The notes: generated by a model not told the origin, from the letters alone. 64,000 bases of DNA from Chimonanthus salicifolius (GCA_013350335.1 CM023534.1:11933542-11997541), one strand, 5' to 3'; shown: positions 25,206 to 37,442, counted from the stretch's first letter. A program made the numbers and translations.

Positions 25206-25860
25206 TTTCTTTAGTAAATTCTTCGATCAGGTAACTTCTTTTTTTTGTGTGTATGTGTGTTTTTGTGGGTGAGATCGTTCAGGGGGTAGTAACCTAAACT
25301 TGGAACAAATGGTCCCTAAAATCATAAGAAACACATCATTATGCTCATACTCACTTCTAAGATCATAAATAATACAAAAGCTCTGTGTGTATGTGTAGAG
25401 AGAGAGAGAGAGAGGACATTATTCTTATAAACAGTTTCCACTTTCAGTCAATTAAGAGCAAGAGTGCACTCATAGAGCAAAATTGTGAAATAGTCTAAGA
25501 AATTGAAGTCTAGTGCAGTGCAATTATAGATATATCAATAAGTCTCTCTACAAATGCTCTCACGTTATTAGTAAACCAGCGTATTACAACCAACATTACA
25601 ATTTTTAGAGAGGGAGAGAGAAAGAGGTATAGCATTCACTCCACACTATCAGTTAAATGAATAATGCAAGAAAATTGCAATACCACGTACCAAATTGAAG
25701 AATACTACTAACTAAATAAAGCTCCAAATAAATCAAATTCAAAGAATTTTAACTTTAAACAACAAACTTCTCTCACACTATCTGAAACGAAAGAAAAGAA
25801 TACAATTCGAATTGCATTCAATCGCTTTCCACTTCACTCCACCAATCCATACAAATAAAA

Positions 25861-25893
25861 ATGATGATCATGATGATGATGATGATGATGATG
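25861..25893. repeat. (ATG)n microsatellite
   Basis: About eleven ATG units, with one interruption, lie within the putative first intron of EAF1 near its start. Confidence 0.9.
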
Positions 25894-26057
25894 ATAATGA
25901 TAAGTAACAAAAATTAAAAACAAGAACTGCAAGAAGAGCGAAGCAAAGCTTCTGGACAAATTCTGTCACAAATGCCACGTTGTCATTCTGAAATAAAAAT
26001 CGCTGCAGCTTCTGGAAAACCAAATTCCATGATTATAGAATCGGAATGGCGTCGTAC

Positions 26058-26290
26058 CTGAGACGAAGGTCGATCGCTGGATTATAGACTGGAGGAGGAA
26101 ATTAGGGTTTCGAGGACTGGAACATGAGAAAGAACGGAATTCGATAATTAAATGAAAAAGAAATGATTGAAGGGTTTGAATACAGGAATTTGAAGAAGGA
26201 TTCTTGTGTTTTGGGAAAAAAATTATTCGAGATTTGGGGAATTTTTGCTTCAATTTTGTGTGAGGAAACACTCGCGCGATTGGGCTGGGC
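26058..26290 (-). other. EAF1: Probable non-coding first exon (5' UTR) of EAF1
   Basis: On the minus strand this stretch reads like a plant 5' UTR. It is pyrimidine-rich, contains AAACCCTAA, and ends in a strong donor (TCAG|GTACGA, intron starting at 26057). The nearest minus-strand acceptor in front of the EAF1 start codon is TTGTAG at about 12094, which leaves 77 nt of leader in the first coding exon (12093-12017). Joining the two gives a roughly 14 kb 5'-UTR intron filled with repeats. The transcription start near 26290 is a guess. That this exon belongs to EAF1 is inferred from orientation, the splice sites and the lack of another gene between. Confidence 0.55.
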
Positions 26291-26360
26291 TCGCTCGCGT
26301 TTATTTCTTTCAGCCTGCTATTCTCTCAGTGCACGTGAGAGAGATCTGGCCCATTTAGAA
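26100..26360 (-). promoter_or_regulatory. Telo-box and site II elements of the EAF1 promoter/leader
   Basis: The minus strand carries AAACCCTAA (telo-box) at about 26110-26102 within the putative leader. Upstream, TGGGCC (about 26353-26348) and the GGGCTGGGCT repeat on the plus strand (26283-26292) are site II-like TCP-binding words. The telo-box plus site II combination is known from constitutively expressed plant housekeeping and chromatin genes. No TATA box is obvious. The motifs are seen directly, and the function is inferred. Confidence 0.5.
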
Positions 26361-27255
26361 GGGTAGGGCCCTGAGAAAAAAAATTGATTTACATAATATC
26401 TTTATGGTAATATTTACACTTTAGATAAGGGGAAAATGAGAAAAAATTTTTCTTTATAAGATGTTTTTGTCAATTTTCCATAGTTGTGAGACCATCCATC
26501 ATAAAAATAAAACCTCATCACTCTAAAAATTAATTCCCTGAGAAGGGTTGAATGAAGGGAAATTGAAAGTTGACCGGTGAAAATTGAAAAATAATATTTT
26601 TTTGTTAGTTTTTCGAAAATTACAAAGAAAATTAATTCTATTTTCCGGTCAATCTGCACCAACCATCAGACTTTTAGTTGACTAATGAGAAATAAATTGC
26701 AAAAGACATTTTGGATGATATTGACTCAAGCCTAATTTCACCCAACTATAATCCAATACTAGTATTTTTTTCCTTTTTATTTTTAAATATTTTTTACTAT
26801 TGTTTAATATAAAATAGATAGTTTCATATAACCATTAAATAATTTTTTACCTTGTTAGATATGTTTGTTTAACAAATTTTTATTGTAGTAATATCTTAAA
26901 TGGGCTGAATGATTTACACCAATTGTATTAGATTTCTAATATTTATAAGTTTCAAATTTCTAATTTAAGTCAATGCATCAGTGTTTATATGTGCTTTATA
27001 TTAAGTAGAAAGAAAATTGAATGACTCTCAATTCATTCTTGACTCTCTGAAGTGTCGTCCCTACCTTCTTCACAACGTGGGTTCGGGTTCTTAAAAGCAT
27101 CGCATGCCCTTGGTAAAGTATTTGTCACAAAGAAATTTCACAAGTTAATGATGTGTCTTTTTTTTTCAGTTTTTATGTATTATTTAATAGAAAGTGACAA
27201 CGTAGTTTGTTTTCATTTTAATACTAATTTCTTCTATAGTAAAATTAGTTGACAA
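26360..27255. other. AT-rich intergenic DNA, nothing recognised
   Basis: This lies upstream of the EAF1 promoter. No coding stretch, repeat pair or RNA gene was recognised. Confidence 0.4.
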
Positions 27256-27264
27256 TTTATTTAA

Positions 27265-27447
27265 GAAAATGATTTGTGCACCCCTCATTTTTACCCAAGG
27301 TGCACTCTTTATAAGTGAAATATCAGTTTTGCCCTCAACTTTTCTTTCCTTTTTCAGTAAAAGCACCCTCTATTTTTACCTAAAACTGACATTTCACTCA
27401 TAGAGAGTGCACCTTGGATAAAAATAGGAGTGCACAAATCATTTCCC
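27265..27447. mobile_element. Mutator-like MITE with 9-bp target-site duplication
   Basis: A 183-bp element with inverted arms of about 65 bp starts GAAAATGATTTGTGCAC and ends GTGCACAAATCATTTCCC. TTTATTTAA flanks it at 27256-27264 and 27448-27456. A 9-bp duplication with long inverted arms is characteristic of the Mutator superfamily. No coding capacity is seen. Confidence 0.85.
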
Positions 27448-27582
27448 TTTATTTAAAGATAATTTTCTATTTTCTACCACTTTCTTTTGATTTAAATAAA
27501 ACGTCTCCATAATAAAGACTTCAAATCTTTTATATAAAAAGTTTTTATTCAGTTGACTCATCATTATCAATTTTTTATAAAT

Positions 27583-27700
27583 GTATATTTTCTTAGCTGT
27601 CAGCTTCTCTAATCACGGTATTATAGATTAAAGTGCTTGATTCTTTAATTGATTATTTTCTTTGTTTAAGAATTGTAATATATATTTATAGTGATTCTTC
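27583..27700 (+). repeat. Direct repeat, left copy (flanking a 1.2 kb C-rich segment)
   Basis: It matches 28917-29040. Shared words include TTTAATTGATTATTTTC and AAGAATTGTAATATATAT. The pair brackets the C-rich segment 27830-28640. It could be a short LTR pair or a long target duplication. Confidence 0.7.
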
Positions 27701-27829
27701 CTTAATATTTTGTGTAATCTAAGCAATTCGACTACTAATTCGAAGGAGTAATAGACAATAGTAAAATCGATATAAAGTAGAATTGCTGATTTATGTCGGA
27801 TATATTTTTCCAAATTGTATGTGGTACGG

Positions 27830-28640
27830 TGATCTTGAACCCCTTCCCCTCACTCTGACATCTCCAGCCCCGTCGCTATTCTGATCGAGGCTTCTCCGAT
27901 CTCCTCAACGCCCCGTCCCGCGCCCTCACTCAACCCTCACTTGATCTAATTCACTGCCGCCCAAAAAACCCCAGATTCACTCTCTCATTCTTCGGCATCT
28001 CTTCTTTTTCTTTTGCAATCAAGTGTCGACCTTCATCTCCATCAGCCATCGACGCCTTCTTCTACCGTCCATGCCGCTCACCAACGTCACTCCTCTTCTC
28101 TTTTTTCTCCAAAGCCGACAACGGCGGCAACACCCATGCTCACAGTACGCTCCACGATCGTCGCTTCACTAGGAGATCGTAGCTGGAATCTCAGTCATTT
28201 TTGTAATGACCCTGTCCCACCGTGATATTGTTTGTTTTGGACTCTACAAGCACTCTCGTGATTTTGTATTGGAATGTGCATTCAAAAAGCCTCGTGCTAA
28301 GAGAAATAATGACGCCACTTATATCCTAAGACCAGCATTCAAACCTAGTTCTCTCTTAGATCTCGCCGCCGTGACTTGTTGGCAGCCAAACCAGCATTCA
28401 AACCTAGTTTCCATCTCAGTTTCCACGCCATCGCCCACACTTGCCACTTGTCGTCTCCTCAAATGAGATCTCTCTTGCCCGGTGCTCACAACAGACTGTT
28501 GACACTCCTCGTCGTCTCTCTCTCTTCTCTCCTGCTGTCGATCCTCTGCACACCTGCTGCCACTACTTCTCGTTTGTGCAGGCCCCCTTAGTCAACCCTT
28601 TTGCTGCTTGTGACATTTGTACCTAGCCCTTATTAGACCT
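27830..28640 (+). other. C-rich island without a supported gene
   Basis: The segment is much more GC-rich than its neighbours and is open over 60-86 codons in several frames, with S/P/L-rich shadows. No domain was recognised. In composition it resembles the LINE-like insert at 15553-17306, so a decayed retroelement body is more likely than a gene. Confidence 0.4.
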
Positions 28641-28916
28641 TCAGCCTTCCATATTGTTCTTGTGACATTGTGCCATCTTTGTACTAAACACATCGAATTG
28701 GACTATTACTTTCTTTGCAAACGAGTTGCAGCTAAAACTCATGAAATTTAATTTGTCTCTTCACTTCATCAGTTAGCTCACATTTTCATAAAGGACTGCT
28801 AAAGTAATGCTTCCTCCAACTTAGTTCTAAACTCGTTTTTTTTTCTCCACAGTCAAGTTTGTGGAAGAGTATTAAGAGAAAGTCTTCACCCACTCATCAC
28901 TACCAACCTTCTATAA

Positions 28917-29040
28917 TTGTATATTTCTTTAGTTGTCAGCTTCTTTAATCACAAGATTGTAGATTGATTTGATTGACTCTTTAATTGATTATTTTCCTTT
29001 TTTAAGAATTGTAATATATATATAAAAGTCATTTTCTCAA
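28917..29040 (+). repeat. Direct repeat, right copy
   Basis: This is the second copy of 27583-27700, about 80-85 percent alike by eye. It is not followed by a poly-A run or a primer site. Confidence 0.7.
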
Positions 29041-30420
29041 ATAAAGCACCTTCATTATATTTAACCCCTGCATTCTCTACAGTACCTGTTTTGGTACCCA
29101 GAAATCTATGGAGATTGAAGAGTCAATCTAATAAATTTTGAAAATATAAATTGCTCACCCTCGAAGAAGGGGAGACTAAAAGTTTCAATCTTTCATGATC
29201 CATTATGTGAGAACTGATTATGCTTACCAATTTCCATCAAAGTTTCTTTTTTATGTCTTGCATAATCATCATCAATGCTTATCTCATTATTTTCTATGTT
29301 GGCCTTTATAGTTAAATTTGACATTTTCTTTTTTATTTTATAACTCAATTGCGCATCTTACACTCACAAGATTTGAACCCACAATTTTAAAATTACACCA
29401 ATGGGTAATAAAATCCACCCAAATCAGATAAAAAAAAATGTAGTTAAAATGTAAAATGTTCTCCTTTCACCTGACTCTCATGAGTCTCATCTCTCGTCTC
29501 GACGGTCAATGGCTCTCTCCCCCCATGTACACACGCTCTCTCTCTTCTTCTGAAGTCAAGAGAAGTGCAGTGCCCCAAATTTGCTTTCAGATGGATTGAG
29601 AACAAAACAAAAGGGTCGAGGTAGAAGCTTGTAAAAGGAAGTAAAATAATTGAGGAGAAAAAATTAGCGGAACAAGAGACCAACAAATGACAAATGACAG
29701 TGGACACTGAGGCTACGTTTGAAGGGAGCAACGAAGGTATTTTGTTTGGTAATTAAAGGGTAAATACAAAATTAACTTTTTATCCTCGACTCTTACTTTT
29801 GGAAATCTTTTTTTAAATAAGGAGTATTCACAATATTTAGGGTAACCTCTTTAGCTTCTATAAAATTTATCTCTCATCCATACGCAGCATGACACATACT
29901 AATGAAGGAATAGGGGTTGAAAATGGGTTGGATTATGATTTTAATATGAGATGCATCAAGCTGTTTATGCTGTCATTCCAGCAAATTTGAAGGACCTCTA
30001 TAAAAATAATAATAATAATCAGGCACTTTATTGTTTAGAATAAAAAATTATAATGCAAATTTGACTTGCATTATTTGGGTGAAACACAAATAAAACATGA
30101 CAATAGCAATAATAATGAGCATTAGTGTGTGATTTTGTAAAGTATGAAATCATATAGCTACCATTGATTTTCACCTAGGTGGCATGCCCCACCAACAAAC
30201 TTTGTGGAGCCCATCTAGGGTTACCACCAATGAGAGAGAGAGAGTTAAAAATTCTAATGTATGATAGCATTGAATAATAATAGATCAATTTGATTGAATT
30301 TTTGTAGGAAATGTTTTGTAAAGGTCTAAAGTTAGTGGTGGAATAACATGTTAAAGGTATGATTATTAATTTAATGATAAGGGTAACTTTTGTGGGTGCA
30401 CCTGTATTATAAAGAGAAAT
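29041..30420. other. AT-rich intergenic DNA, nothing recognised
   Basis: Short AAT repeats near 30005 and a GA run near 30232 are the only structure seen. Confidence 0.4.
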
Positions 30421-30577
30421 GAGTAGTTTAACTGGTAATTTCCTGTCTCCGGAAGGAAGATGAGTCAGATTTAAGTTCTCATGGCCTCATCTGGTGTGTT
30501 TTAAAGGGTATTAAGTATCACTCGTGGGGGTTTTACGATGTGTTTCCCACACGTAAATTAAAAAAGGAAAAAGAAAA
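30421..30577 (+). mobile_element. tRNA-derived SINE, family A copy 1
   Basis: It opens with an A-box-like TAGTTTAACTGG, then a weak B box (CAGATTTAAGTTC). The body shows CATGGCCTCA, TATCAC and TTTTACG, with the end CCCACACGTAAATT before an A run. The same layout recurs at eight other places. Confidence 0.75.
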
Positions 30578-31189
30578 ATGAGGTTGAATCGAGTTTTGGC
30601 AATTTAGTGCATCCAATGTTTTTATGGTTCGTGAATCAAATGAAACTTATATACATTAGGATTTTATTGTCATTCTTAATTTTATTGCTTTAGAAATGGG
30701 GTTATTCTTAATTATTTTTTTATTTTTAAAATTTAAAAGATGATAAAGTATTTCAATGAAGTTGACTTCTTATCAAAATCTATTTCAATAAAAAGACCTT
30801 TTGAATTGACACATTTTGCAATTAGAAATAGTCGTAACTTGCAACCTATGGCTATGTGCACATATGGAAATTATAATTTATTATATACATGTTTGTGTGT
30901 GCAGACACGTGCACACAAATCATTTTAGTCATTTGCTAACAATTAATTAAAAATATAAAAATTAGAAATTACATTTCATCCCGTGCAAAATAGCCAAACA
31001 TACATGTTGATTGTTTGTTGAAAAAAATCATGAAAAAAAATGGTACAATCAATGCCCATATACAACAATTGTCATGTAAATGGGATAGGGCTGATATTAT
31101 TATTATTATTTTTTATTTGTAATTAAGGTGTTCAAGCCTCTTAAAACATCTGACTAATTTTTGAAAAATGTGCAAGTATCTCTAATCAT

Positions 31190-31430
31190 TGACTAAGGGT
31201 AAAACTCGGGTTCGGGTTTTGACCCGACCCAAAAAATCATTCGGGTTGGATCACGCGAGTCGGATCAGATCAGTTTGAGAAGACAAAAATATACATGGAA
31301 CTCAAATTACGTCAAGTTGAATCGAAGAATTTTCAAATTAACCCTGACACAATCCGACTAAAATGAGTTACAAATAAAGGTTAGATCAGAATTCGAATTG
31401 AATTAAGTTAAAATTCGTTTAAAAAATAAT
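31190..31430. repeat. GACCCGA-rich dispersed repeat, copy 1
   Basis: Words such as GGGTTCGGGTTTTGACCCG form a hairpin, followed by decayed variants (AACCCTGAC). A related stretch lies at 33845-34205. The class is unknown, possibly a MITE. Confidence 0.45.
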
Positions 31431-32141
31431 TTTCCAAAACAAACAAGTGGAGAACAAAGCTGGCTTTTACTTTTCCACCGTACCTGCCACATCAGAAATC
31501 AGAACCCCTTTATCCAACATCCATGGCCCTTCAATTTCATAACTCATCTAGTTGTTTGTTTGGACCTGTCAGCAGCATTATCTTTGATTTGATGTAGACA
31601 TACAATCAATGGATGATGATTAGGCAAATCAACAATGGCCAATGGGCCAATTGTGTGGATTATCCATGCATTTGATGGGGACTTTTTTGGGTCATTTTTT
31701 TTTTATATTTACTAGCATAAATGCCGTATAACCCCATGACCCATTTCATCTTCTAGTTGGTGTTATTTTCATACATTCAGCTATTTTATTACTTCTTTAG
31801 TGCTAATTTGCTGTCCACATAAGGGCATTGGATGAGCCAAATCCAAGATATAAGACAGGTGATTGGTGTTGGCAGAAACATGCAGAACAAATGACAAAAA
31901 TGGCGATGAACAGATCACCTGACACATAATAGATGTAAGGCAAACAAGTGGCCTTTCGGATATGAGATATGTGGTGGTTGTATTTGGGGTTTTGGGTAGA
32001 TCTAAGAGCTCAATTGACATGGCATGGACTGGATTTTGGTGACTATGGTGGACAATAAGTGGAAAGAGATGTGGGGTATACCATAAGAGGGGCTTTTAGT
32101 AAATTTGATAATAGTTTGATATTATATTACATGTACTTCTT

Positions 32142-32302
32142 TTGAATTTACGTGTGAGAAATCGTGGAAATTCAGCAGTAAAACACTCACGGGTGATACC
32201 CACTGCCCTTAGGGTACACTACGTGAAGTCATGAGAGCTCGAACTTGGCACCTCCCACTTCTTAAGGTGGGAGGTTAACCAGTTGAATTACAAGCCAAGT
32301 AA
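32142..32302 (-). mobile_element. SINE family A copy 2
   Basis: In minus orientation it shows the A box (GTTCAACTGG region, 32290s), the head CCACCTTAAG and the B box (GTTCGAGCTCTCATGAC). It ends with CACACGTAAATTC at 32142. Confidence 0.8.
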
Positions 32303-33005
32303 ATGCATGTACTTTGTCCTAATATTGTAGAGGATACCAGATTTAGAGATGACAATTGGAATTTTCTTCACACAGCCAAATTTAGTGGTACCTTTTGATT
32401 TCAACTAAGAAAATTTTCACCCAAAAAATTTAGTATGACAAATAAAGATTGATAATATATTTTATAAATGACTTTGCACGATCCAATTCAACTAATAAAC
32501 ACTTTGGTTCATAAATCAGAGTTTTCAAATTCGAATCTCATAGTCATTCGATATCTGTGGTCAGTGGGAGTGTGTGTACATCCATAATTTAACTCAATAC
32601 TCTTATATTTGGAGAGAGATGGGTTCTTCAATTTCTTCGTCATTAAAAAAAAAAATTACAAACTTTAACATGTACCATTGTACTTCTTTTCAATGATGAC
32701 CACCTATCTGACAAAAAAACTTTATATTTTCTACAGAAAGTTGTTTTGTTCTCTCTTCTCACACTTTTCTTTCTATTCCACAAGTGACTATAGTGTTTGA
32801 TGTAATTTCTTCAGTACTCTTATCTCAGAACGAGCATTGAATAATGTAAAAAAAAAAAAAAAAATCAATTTATACCCCCTTTTGAAAAAAAATAACAATG
32901 TAATAATCAAAACCCAAATTGCATTTATTTATTAGAGCTCTAGATTGTTCATCTTGTGGGCCTGTGAAGTACAAACACTTTCCACCAAACATTGAATATA
33001 GGATT

Positions 33006-33346
33006 TTTTTTTTTTTAGCAGTCATGAGAGAGACTTCATTAAAAGAAGAGAAGAAAATATAAAGATAAAAGAGGGTCTAAAAGGGGTAGACCTAAAGAAC
33101 AACAAAAAGAAAAACGGAATACAAGAAAAATAAAAGAAAATAATAAGCAAATAGAATCACAATAATAAAAAAATCCATCCCAAAGGTTATCAACTCCCAA
33201 TTTTGCGAAAAAATCCGCTACCCCATTGGCCGATTTTTCAACCTTAGAAAAAGTTACTTCCATTCCTTTAACCAACTCTCTCACCTCCCTAACCACACAT
33301 GACAATCTCCAAGGTGGGCCCCGTCAACCCGATGCCCATTTGAAAG
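33006..33346 (-). mobile_element. 5'-truncated L1-like LINE with perfect 16-bp target-site duplication
   Basis: The minus-strand frame gives FKWASG, then REVRELVKGMEVTFSKVEKS and ANGVADFFAKLGVDN, the last part of the RNase H domain, followed by a 3' UTR and poly-A (T run from 33006). CATTGAATATAGGATT occurs at 32990-33005 and 33347-33362. The perfect duplication and few stops suggest a fairly recent insertion. Confidence 0.93.
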
Positions 33347-33844
33347 CATTGAATATAGGATTATAACATTATAGTTGTCTTTTTGTTTGGTTTCACCACT
33401 ATTTTGATGAGATAAATTGAATGGATGATGATGTTAAATAGGAGATTGAATAAATTAAATGAGATTTGACATAGATATCATGATTAAATGGGTAGAGTAA
33501 ATGATTTGGTTATAATATTAGATTGTATCTCGAAAGTCAACAAATTTATATAATAATTTATTTTTCAGTAAAATAGTAAAAGATAAATGATCCACTCTTT
33601 GCACCCATGTTGTATCCGAAAGATCTTTTATGCGGCCAAAAGGCCCCATACATTAAGGAGATTTAAATTTCATCCACAGACTCATTCCAATTACTTACAC
33701 AAGTAAGACAGAACATAGAACTTTATAATTTAGAAACTAAGAATTTGAACTTAGAAAATAATTGAGTTTTTACCAAATCTGATATGGACTCTCCCTCACA
33801 TCCTCATTCTTGAGAGATTAGGCAAGTTTGGCTATTTATCCTCT

Positions 33845-34205
33845 TAAATTTAGGGTTGAAACTCGGGCTGGATCATGTCAGATTTTAATAAACTCAATTC
33901 AACTCATGTCAAAAATTTATTGAACCCGACTCAAATTGTTGACTAGAATAACTCAACCCGATCCGACCTGAATTGCTGACTCCGAGTCAACTCGAGTGGT
34001 ATTTTATAACTTGGTGGACACAAGTTGAGATAGGTTATATCAGGTCAGGGTTGGATCAGGTTAATTTTAAATTTCTCAATCCAACCCGACCCAAATTTCA
34101 TACAGTTTTTTATTTTCTCAACCAAACTCGAAATATACAAACACATAACCCAAACCCATTGATTTCTCCGGTCAAATCATACGGTTAATGTTTAATCAAA
34201 TCACC
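33845..34205. repeat. GACCCGA-rich dispersed repeat, copy 2
   Basis: It contains AACCCGACTC, AACCCGATCCGACC and CCAACCCGACCC words in the same style as 31190-31430. Neither end is defined. Confidence 0.4.
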
Positions 34206-34616
34206 TCGAGTTAAAGTCCCCTAGTTCTTAATCCTGAATCAAACTTCAAATTCACATCCATTTTGAAGCTTTTATCCAAAAGCTATTGAGAGGCAAGACC
34301 TCCATATTGATAGTTTGCTCCATTACTTGAAAAAATATAAAAAAAATTGAAGGTGTACTCTTCCTAATTTCAAGTTTATTGGTTCAACCAAGCCATTATT
34401 TCCCCTACTGTTCATATTGTAGACTTAAAACTAGTCATATAATGAATGTTAGGGTTGCTCATATGCTCAAATCCGGCTTAAGTTTGGTGTGAACCATTTT
34501 AAATGAGTGGATTTGAATGTGTATTGGGATTATGTATGTGAACCTATTTAATAAATGGATAGTATTAAGTTCTCAAATAAAACCAATGAAGCATGTTAAA
34601 CTTTTAAGCTCATTTA

Positions 34617-34706
34617 CCACTTTAAAGGCTAATATAATCATATAATAATATTTGTTATATATATATAACAAATATTATTATATGATTATATTAGCCTTTA
34701 AAGTGG
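34617..34706. repeat. Perfect 90-bp palindrome
   Basis: Two 45-bp arms, CCACTTTAAAGGCTAATA... and its exact reverse complement, meet at 34661/34662 with no spacer and no mismatch. The sequence is AT-rich and could form a cruciform. The bases just outside do not pair. Confidence 0.95.
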
Positions 34707-34869
34707 GCTTTAGACTCATTTTGTCCGAGTATATCAATTTACAAAGTGGCTCCAATGGATGGACTTAAGCTTTTCACCTATCCAAATGGGTAGGCTTGGG
34801 CTTAAGCATAAAAGCCCCACAGGCTACATGCTTCGGCTTTGAAAATAGAAATGAGGTCAATCAGGAGTT

Positions 34870-35025
34870 TAAAATTTAGTATCGGCCGATATATCAACCG
34901 ATATTTTTCTCTCGCCTCTTTTTTTTTTTTTTTTATAAAAACAACCGATATTAGCCGATATGATACGGCCGAGATATCGCCATATTGGCCGAATAAAATC
35001 ATATCAGTCGATATTTGGACCTGTG
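34870..35025 (+). repeat. TATCGGCCGATA-dyad element, copy 1
   Basis: It shows AGTATCGGCCGATATATC, a pyrimidine tract ending in a long T run (34904-34934), then GATATGATACGGCCGAGATA and ATATCAGTCGATATTTGGAC. The layout is the same as the four other copies. Confidence 0.8.
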
Positions 35026-35289
35026 GGGTCAACCTTAAATTGAGAGAAGCCCGACCAAAACCAGCCCTACAAAAATTATTTTTCTATTTTTTTTTGTGAT
35101 TTTATATTTGATAATTGAAGAATAATTTTGAGTTACTTTGTGACTAATTTCATTTGCTGCTTCTGAAAAATCGCATAACTCAACAAACACATTCAGTTCT
35201 TTTAGTAACTGTGGAAGCTTGCAGGCTTGCAGCCTATAAACAGTTCTATTGTGAGATAATTGAGTCATGAGTTGGTATGACTCAATCTT

Positions 35290-35490
35290 TAATTACATAA
35301 CATGTGGCAGTAGGGGGAGGTCAAATAATCTTAACAAATTAGGGAAACTGGAGTTGTGAGTTTGATTTTCACTCTACCGGAAAGGCCACTCTCCGTAGAG
35401 TTATCCGGTGTGGATCGATAGAGAGGCTTTTCCATATTCCAAAAATTAATCAGGTGCTCTAAAAGGTATGCACACCTTGATCATACAAAA
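35290..35490 (+). mobile_element. SINE family B, diverged copy
   Basis: It has a B-box-like GTGAGTTTGATTTTCAC, the shared core GGCCACTCTCCGTAGAGTTA, TCCGGTGTGGAT, and an A run at the end. It is related to 9059-9252. Confidence 0.55.
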
Positions 35491-36317
35491 AAAGGGTATT
35501 ACTCAAAATCCAATTTTGCGACCAACGTGATGATTCCACTGTTATGGAACAATGATTTATGCTGTTGATTATATTATATAAGTACTGATAATTAGTTCAA
35601 TAAACAAGATTATCAGTTTAATAGACGAAATGTAAGAAGGTTTTCATAACAACTCAATGACAGAATACAAACCGTTGTTAAGGACTTTTATAATGATAAT
35701 GCAATTCAAGCCAACTGAAACATGTTTCTTTTCTTTGAAGGCCAATCCAACTGAAACTGACTCACTATTCACAAAGAAACTCAAATAGAAAAAGTAACCC
35801 ATCTGGCACACACAGAAACTTAAATTACAAAGGAAGCACTTGTGAACCAGTCACAATGAATTATCATGAACTTTGAATTAATAAATTAGTTAAATTTAAA
35901 AAATAAAATAGAACAGTTTTTTTTTTCAGCACTATAAATTGTTTAGTGCTATACAACTAGACAATCCAAATCAAGTTAAAAACTTACTCACTTGCAAGAC
36001 AATCCTATTTTCGTTTCTAACTATGCTGAATGGAGTCAAATGTTTCAAATGAAAAACATATTTGGCATAGTATAAATTATTGAATAAAAAATTAATATAT
36101 TTAGAATTTTTTACTTATATGGTTTCAACAATATAAAAAAATTGACATATAGCTCTATCTTTCATGATTTCTCTCATCATAAATCTATCCTTACAAGTAG
36201 TGATATTGGAAAATCTCAGAGACACCGATGTTTTTGCTAACAATAGACACTATAAATAGACAAAAGGACAAGTTCAGCATCATCTATTAACAAAAATACT
36301 GTTTTCGTGCCCACATG

Positions 36318-36440
36318 CGTGTATCCCAACGGGTAATCTCCCGCCTCCGAGGTTCCAGATTCGAGCCCCCATGGCCTCACCTAATGTTTTACGCTGAATT
36401 TCACATGATTTCCCACACATAAATTAAAAAAAAAAAAACT
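36318..36440 (+). mobile_element. SINE family A copy 3
   Basis: It shows CCAACGGGTAATCTCCCGCC (head), CAGATTCGAGCCCC (B box), CATGGCCTCACC, TTTTACGCTG and CCCACACATAAATT, followed by an A run. It is shorter in the middle than its sisters. Confidence 0.82.
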
Positions 36441-37186
36441 GATTTCTCTAAAATTTCTCTTAATTACTAAATCGATCAAGATTAAATAGGATTTCAGTAC
36501 TTCTAGGGAGACCGTGCATATGCTTGGAATCATTTAGCTTGCAGAGTACTAAATAATGCATAAAGCTATTACATTTTTTAAAAAAAAACTTAGCTTTCAC
36601 TTGCTGTAGTGACTTCCTAGGCATGAGTTACTTAGAACAGCACTTTGTTCTACTCATTCCTTTGAATAATAAGGAGAGAGTATGGATGCTCCAAATATGG
36701 ATGGTCTGAGCCAAAAGATTTATATTTTCCATCCTTAGTGCATGGAATTAAAATAGGACATTTCTTTATTGGACTGCCACAGACTTAAAGAAATGCATAA
36801 TTCGTTGCATAATGTCCTCATGTTGAGGTACTAAGGGAATATTGACTCTTTAATGGGTTCTAAGAGGGAAAGGTTCTTAGGACTGCTTTCCAAATGGTAA
36901 TGAGAATAAAATGATCCATTGGGTTCATTAATAAGGAGTTATTTGCCGATTTTTTAAGAAATTGATTTTCGAGTTTGATTATGTCATTCGATAAGTGTTT
37001 TGAAATCTGTCATTGTAAGGGCCGTAGAAAGTAGAAACTCAATAGTCCAATTGTTTGCGTAAGAAAACATGAGTGTGCCATGTAAGAAATATCTTACTCT
37101 TGTTTCATTATTTTTTTTTATCCTTTCCTCCTCTCTCTCTGTAAATAGATTCTTTTCAAGAAGAGGAAAACCTCTTATTTTTTATT

Positions 37187-37338
37187 TTTTTGAATCTACG
37201 TGTGGAAAATCGTAGGAAAACCCGACGTAAAATTCTCATGGGTGATACTTACTACCCTTAGGACACACCGAGTGAGGCCATGGGAGCTCGAACCTGACAC
37301 CTATCACTTCTTGAAGAAGGAGATTACCAATTGATGTG
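37187..37338 (-). mobile_element. SINE family A copy 4
   Basis: In minus orientation, the B box region is reverse-complemented as GGGAGCTCGAACCTGACACC and the tail as GAATCTACGTGTGG. All blocks are present in the family order. Confidence 0.85.
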
Positions 37339-37442
37339 GACAAAATCTCATTATTTGTATTCTTGACAAAGAGCCTTATTAATGAAAAGTGAGAGAATGG
37401 GCTCACTTTTATTGGTCTTCATTTTCTATAACTAAAAAAAAT

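Noticed and set aside
34839..35099. Open frames over the dyad element on both strands
   Set aside because: Self-complementary repeats give paired open frames. There are no domains, and the same occurs at the other copies.
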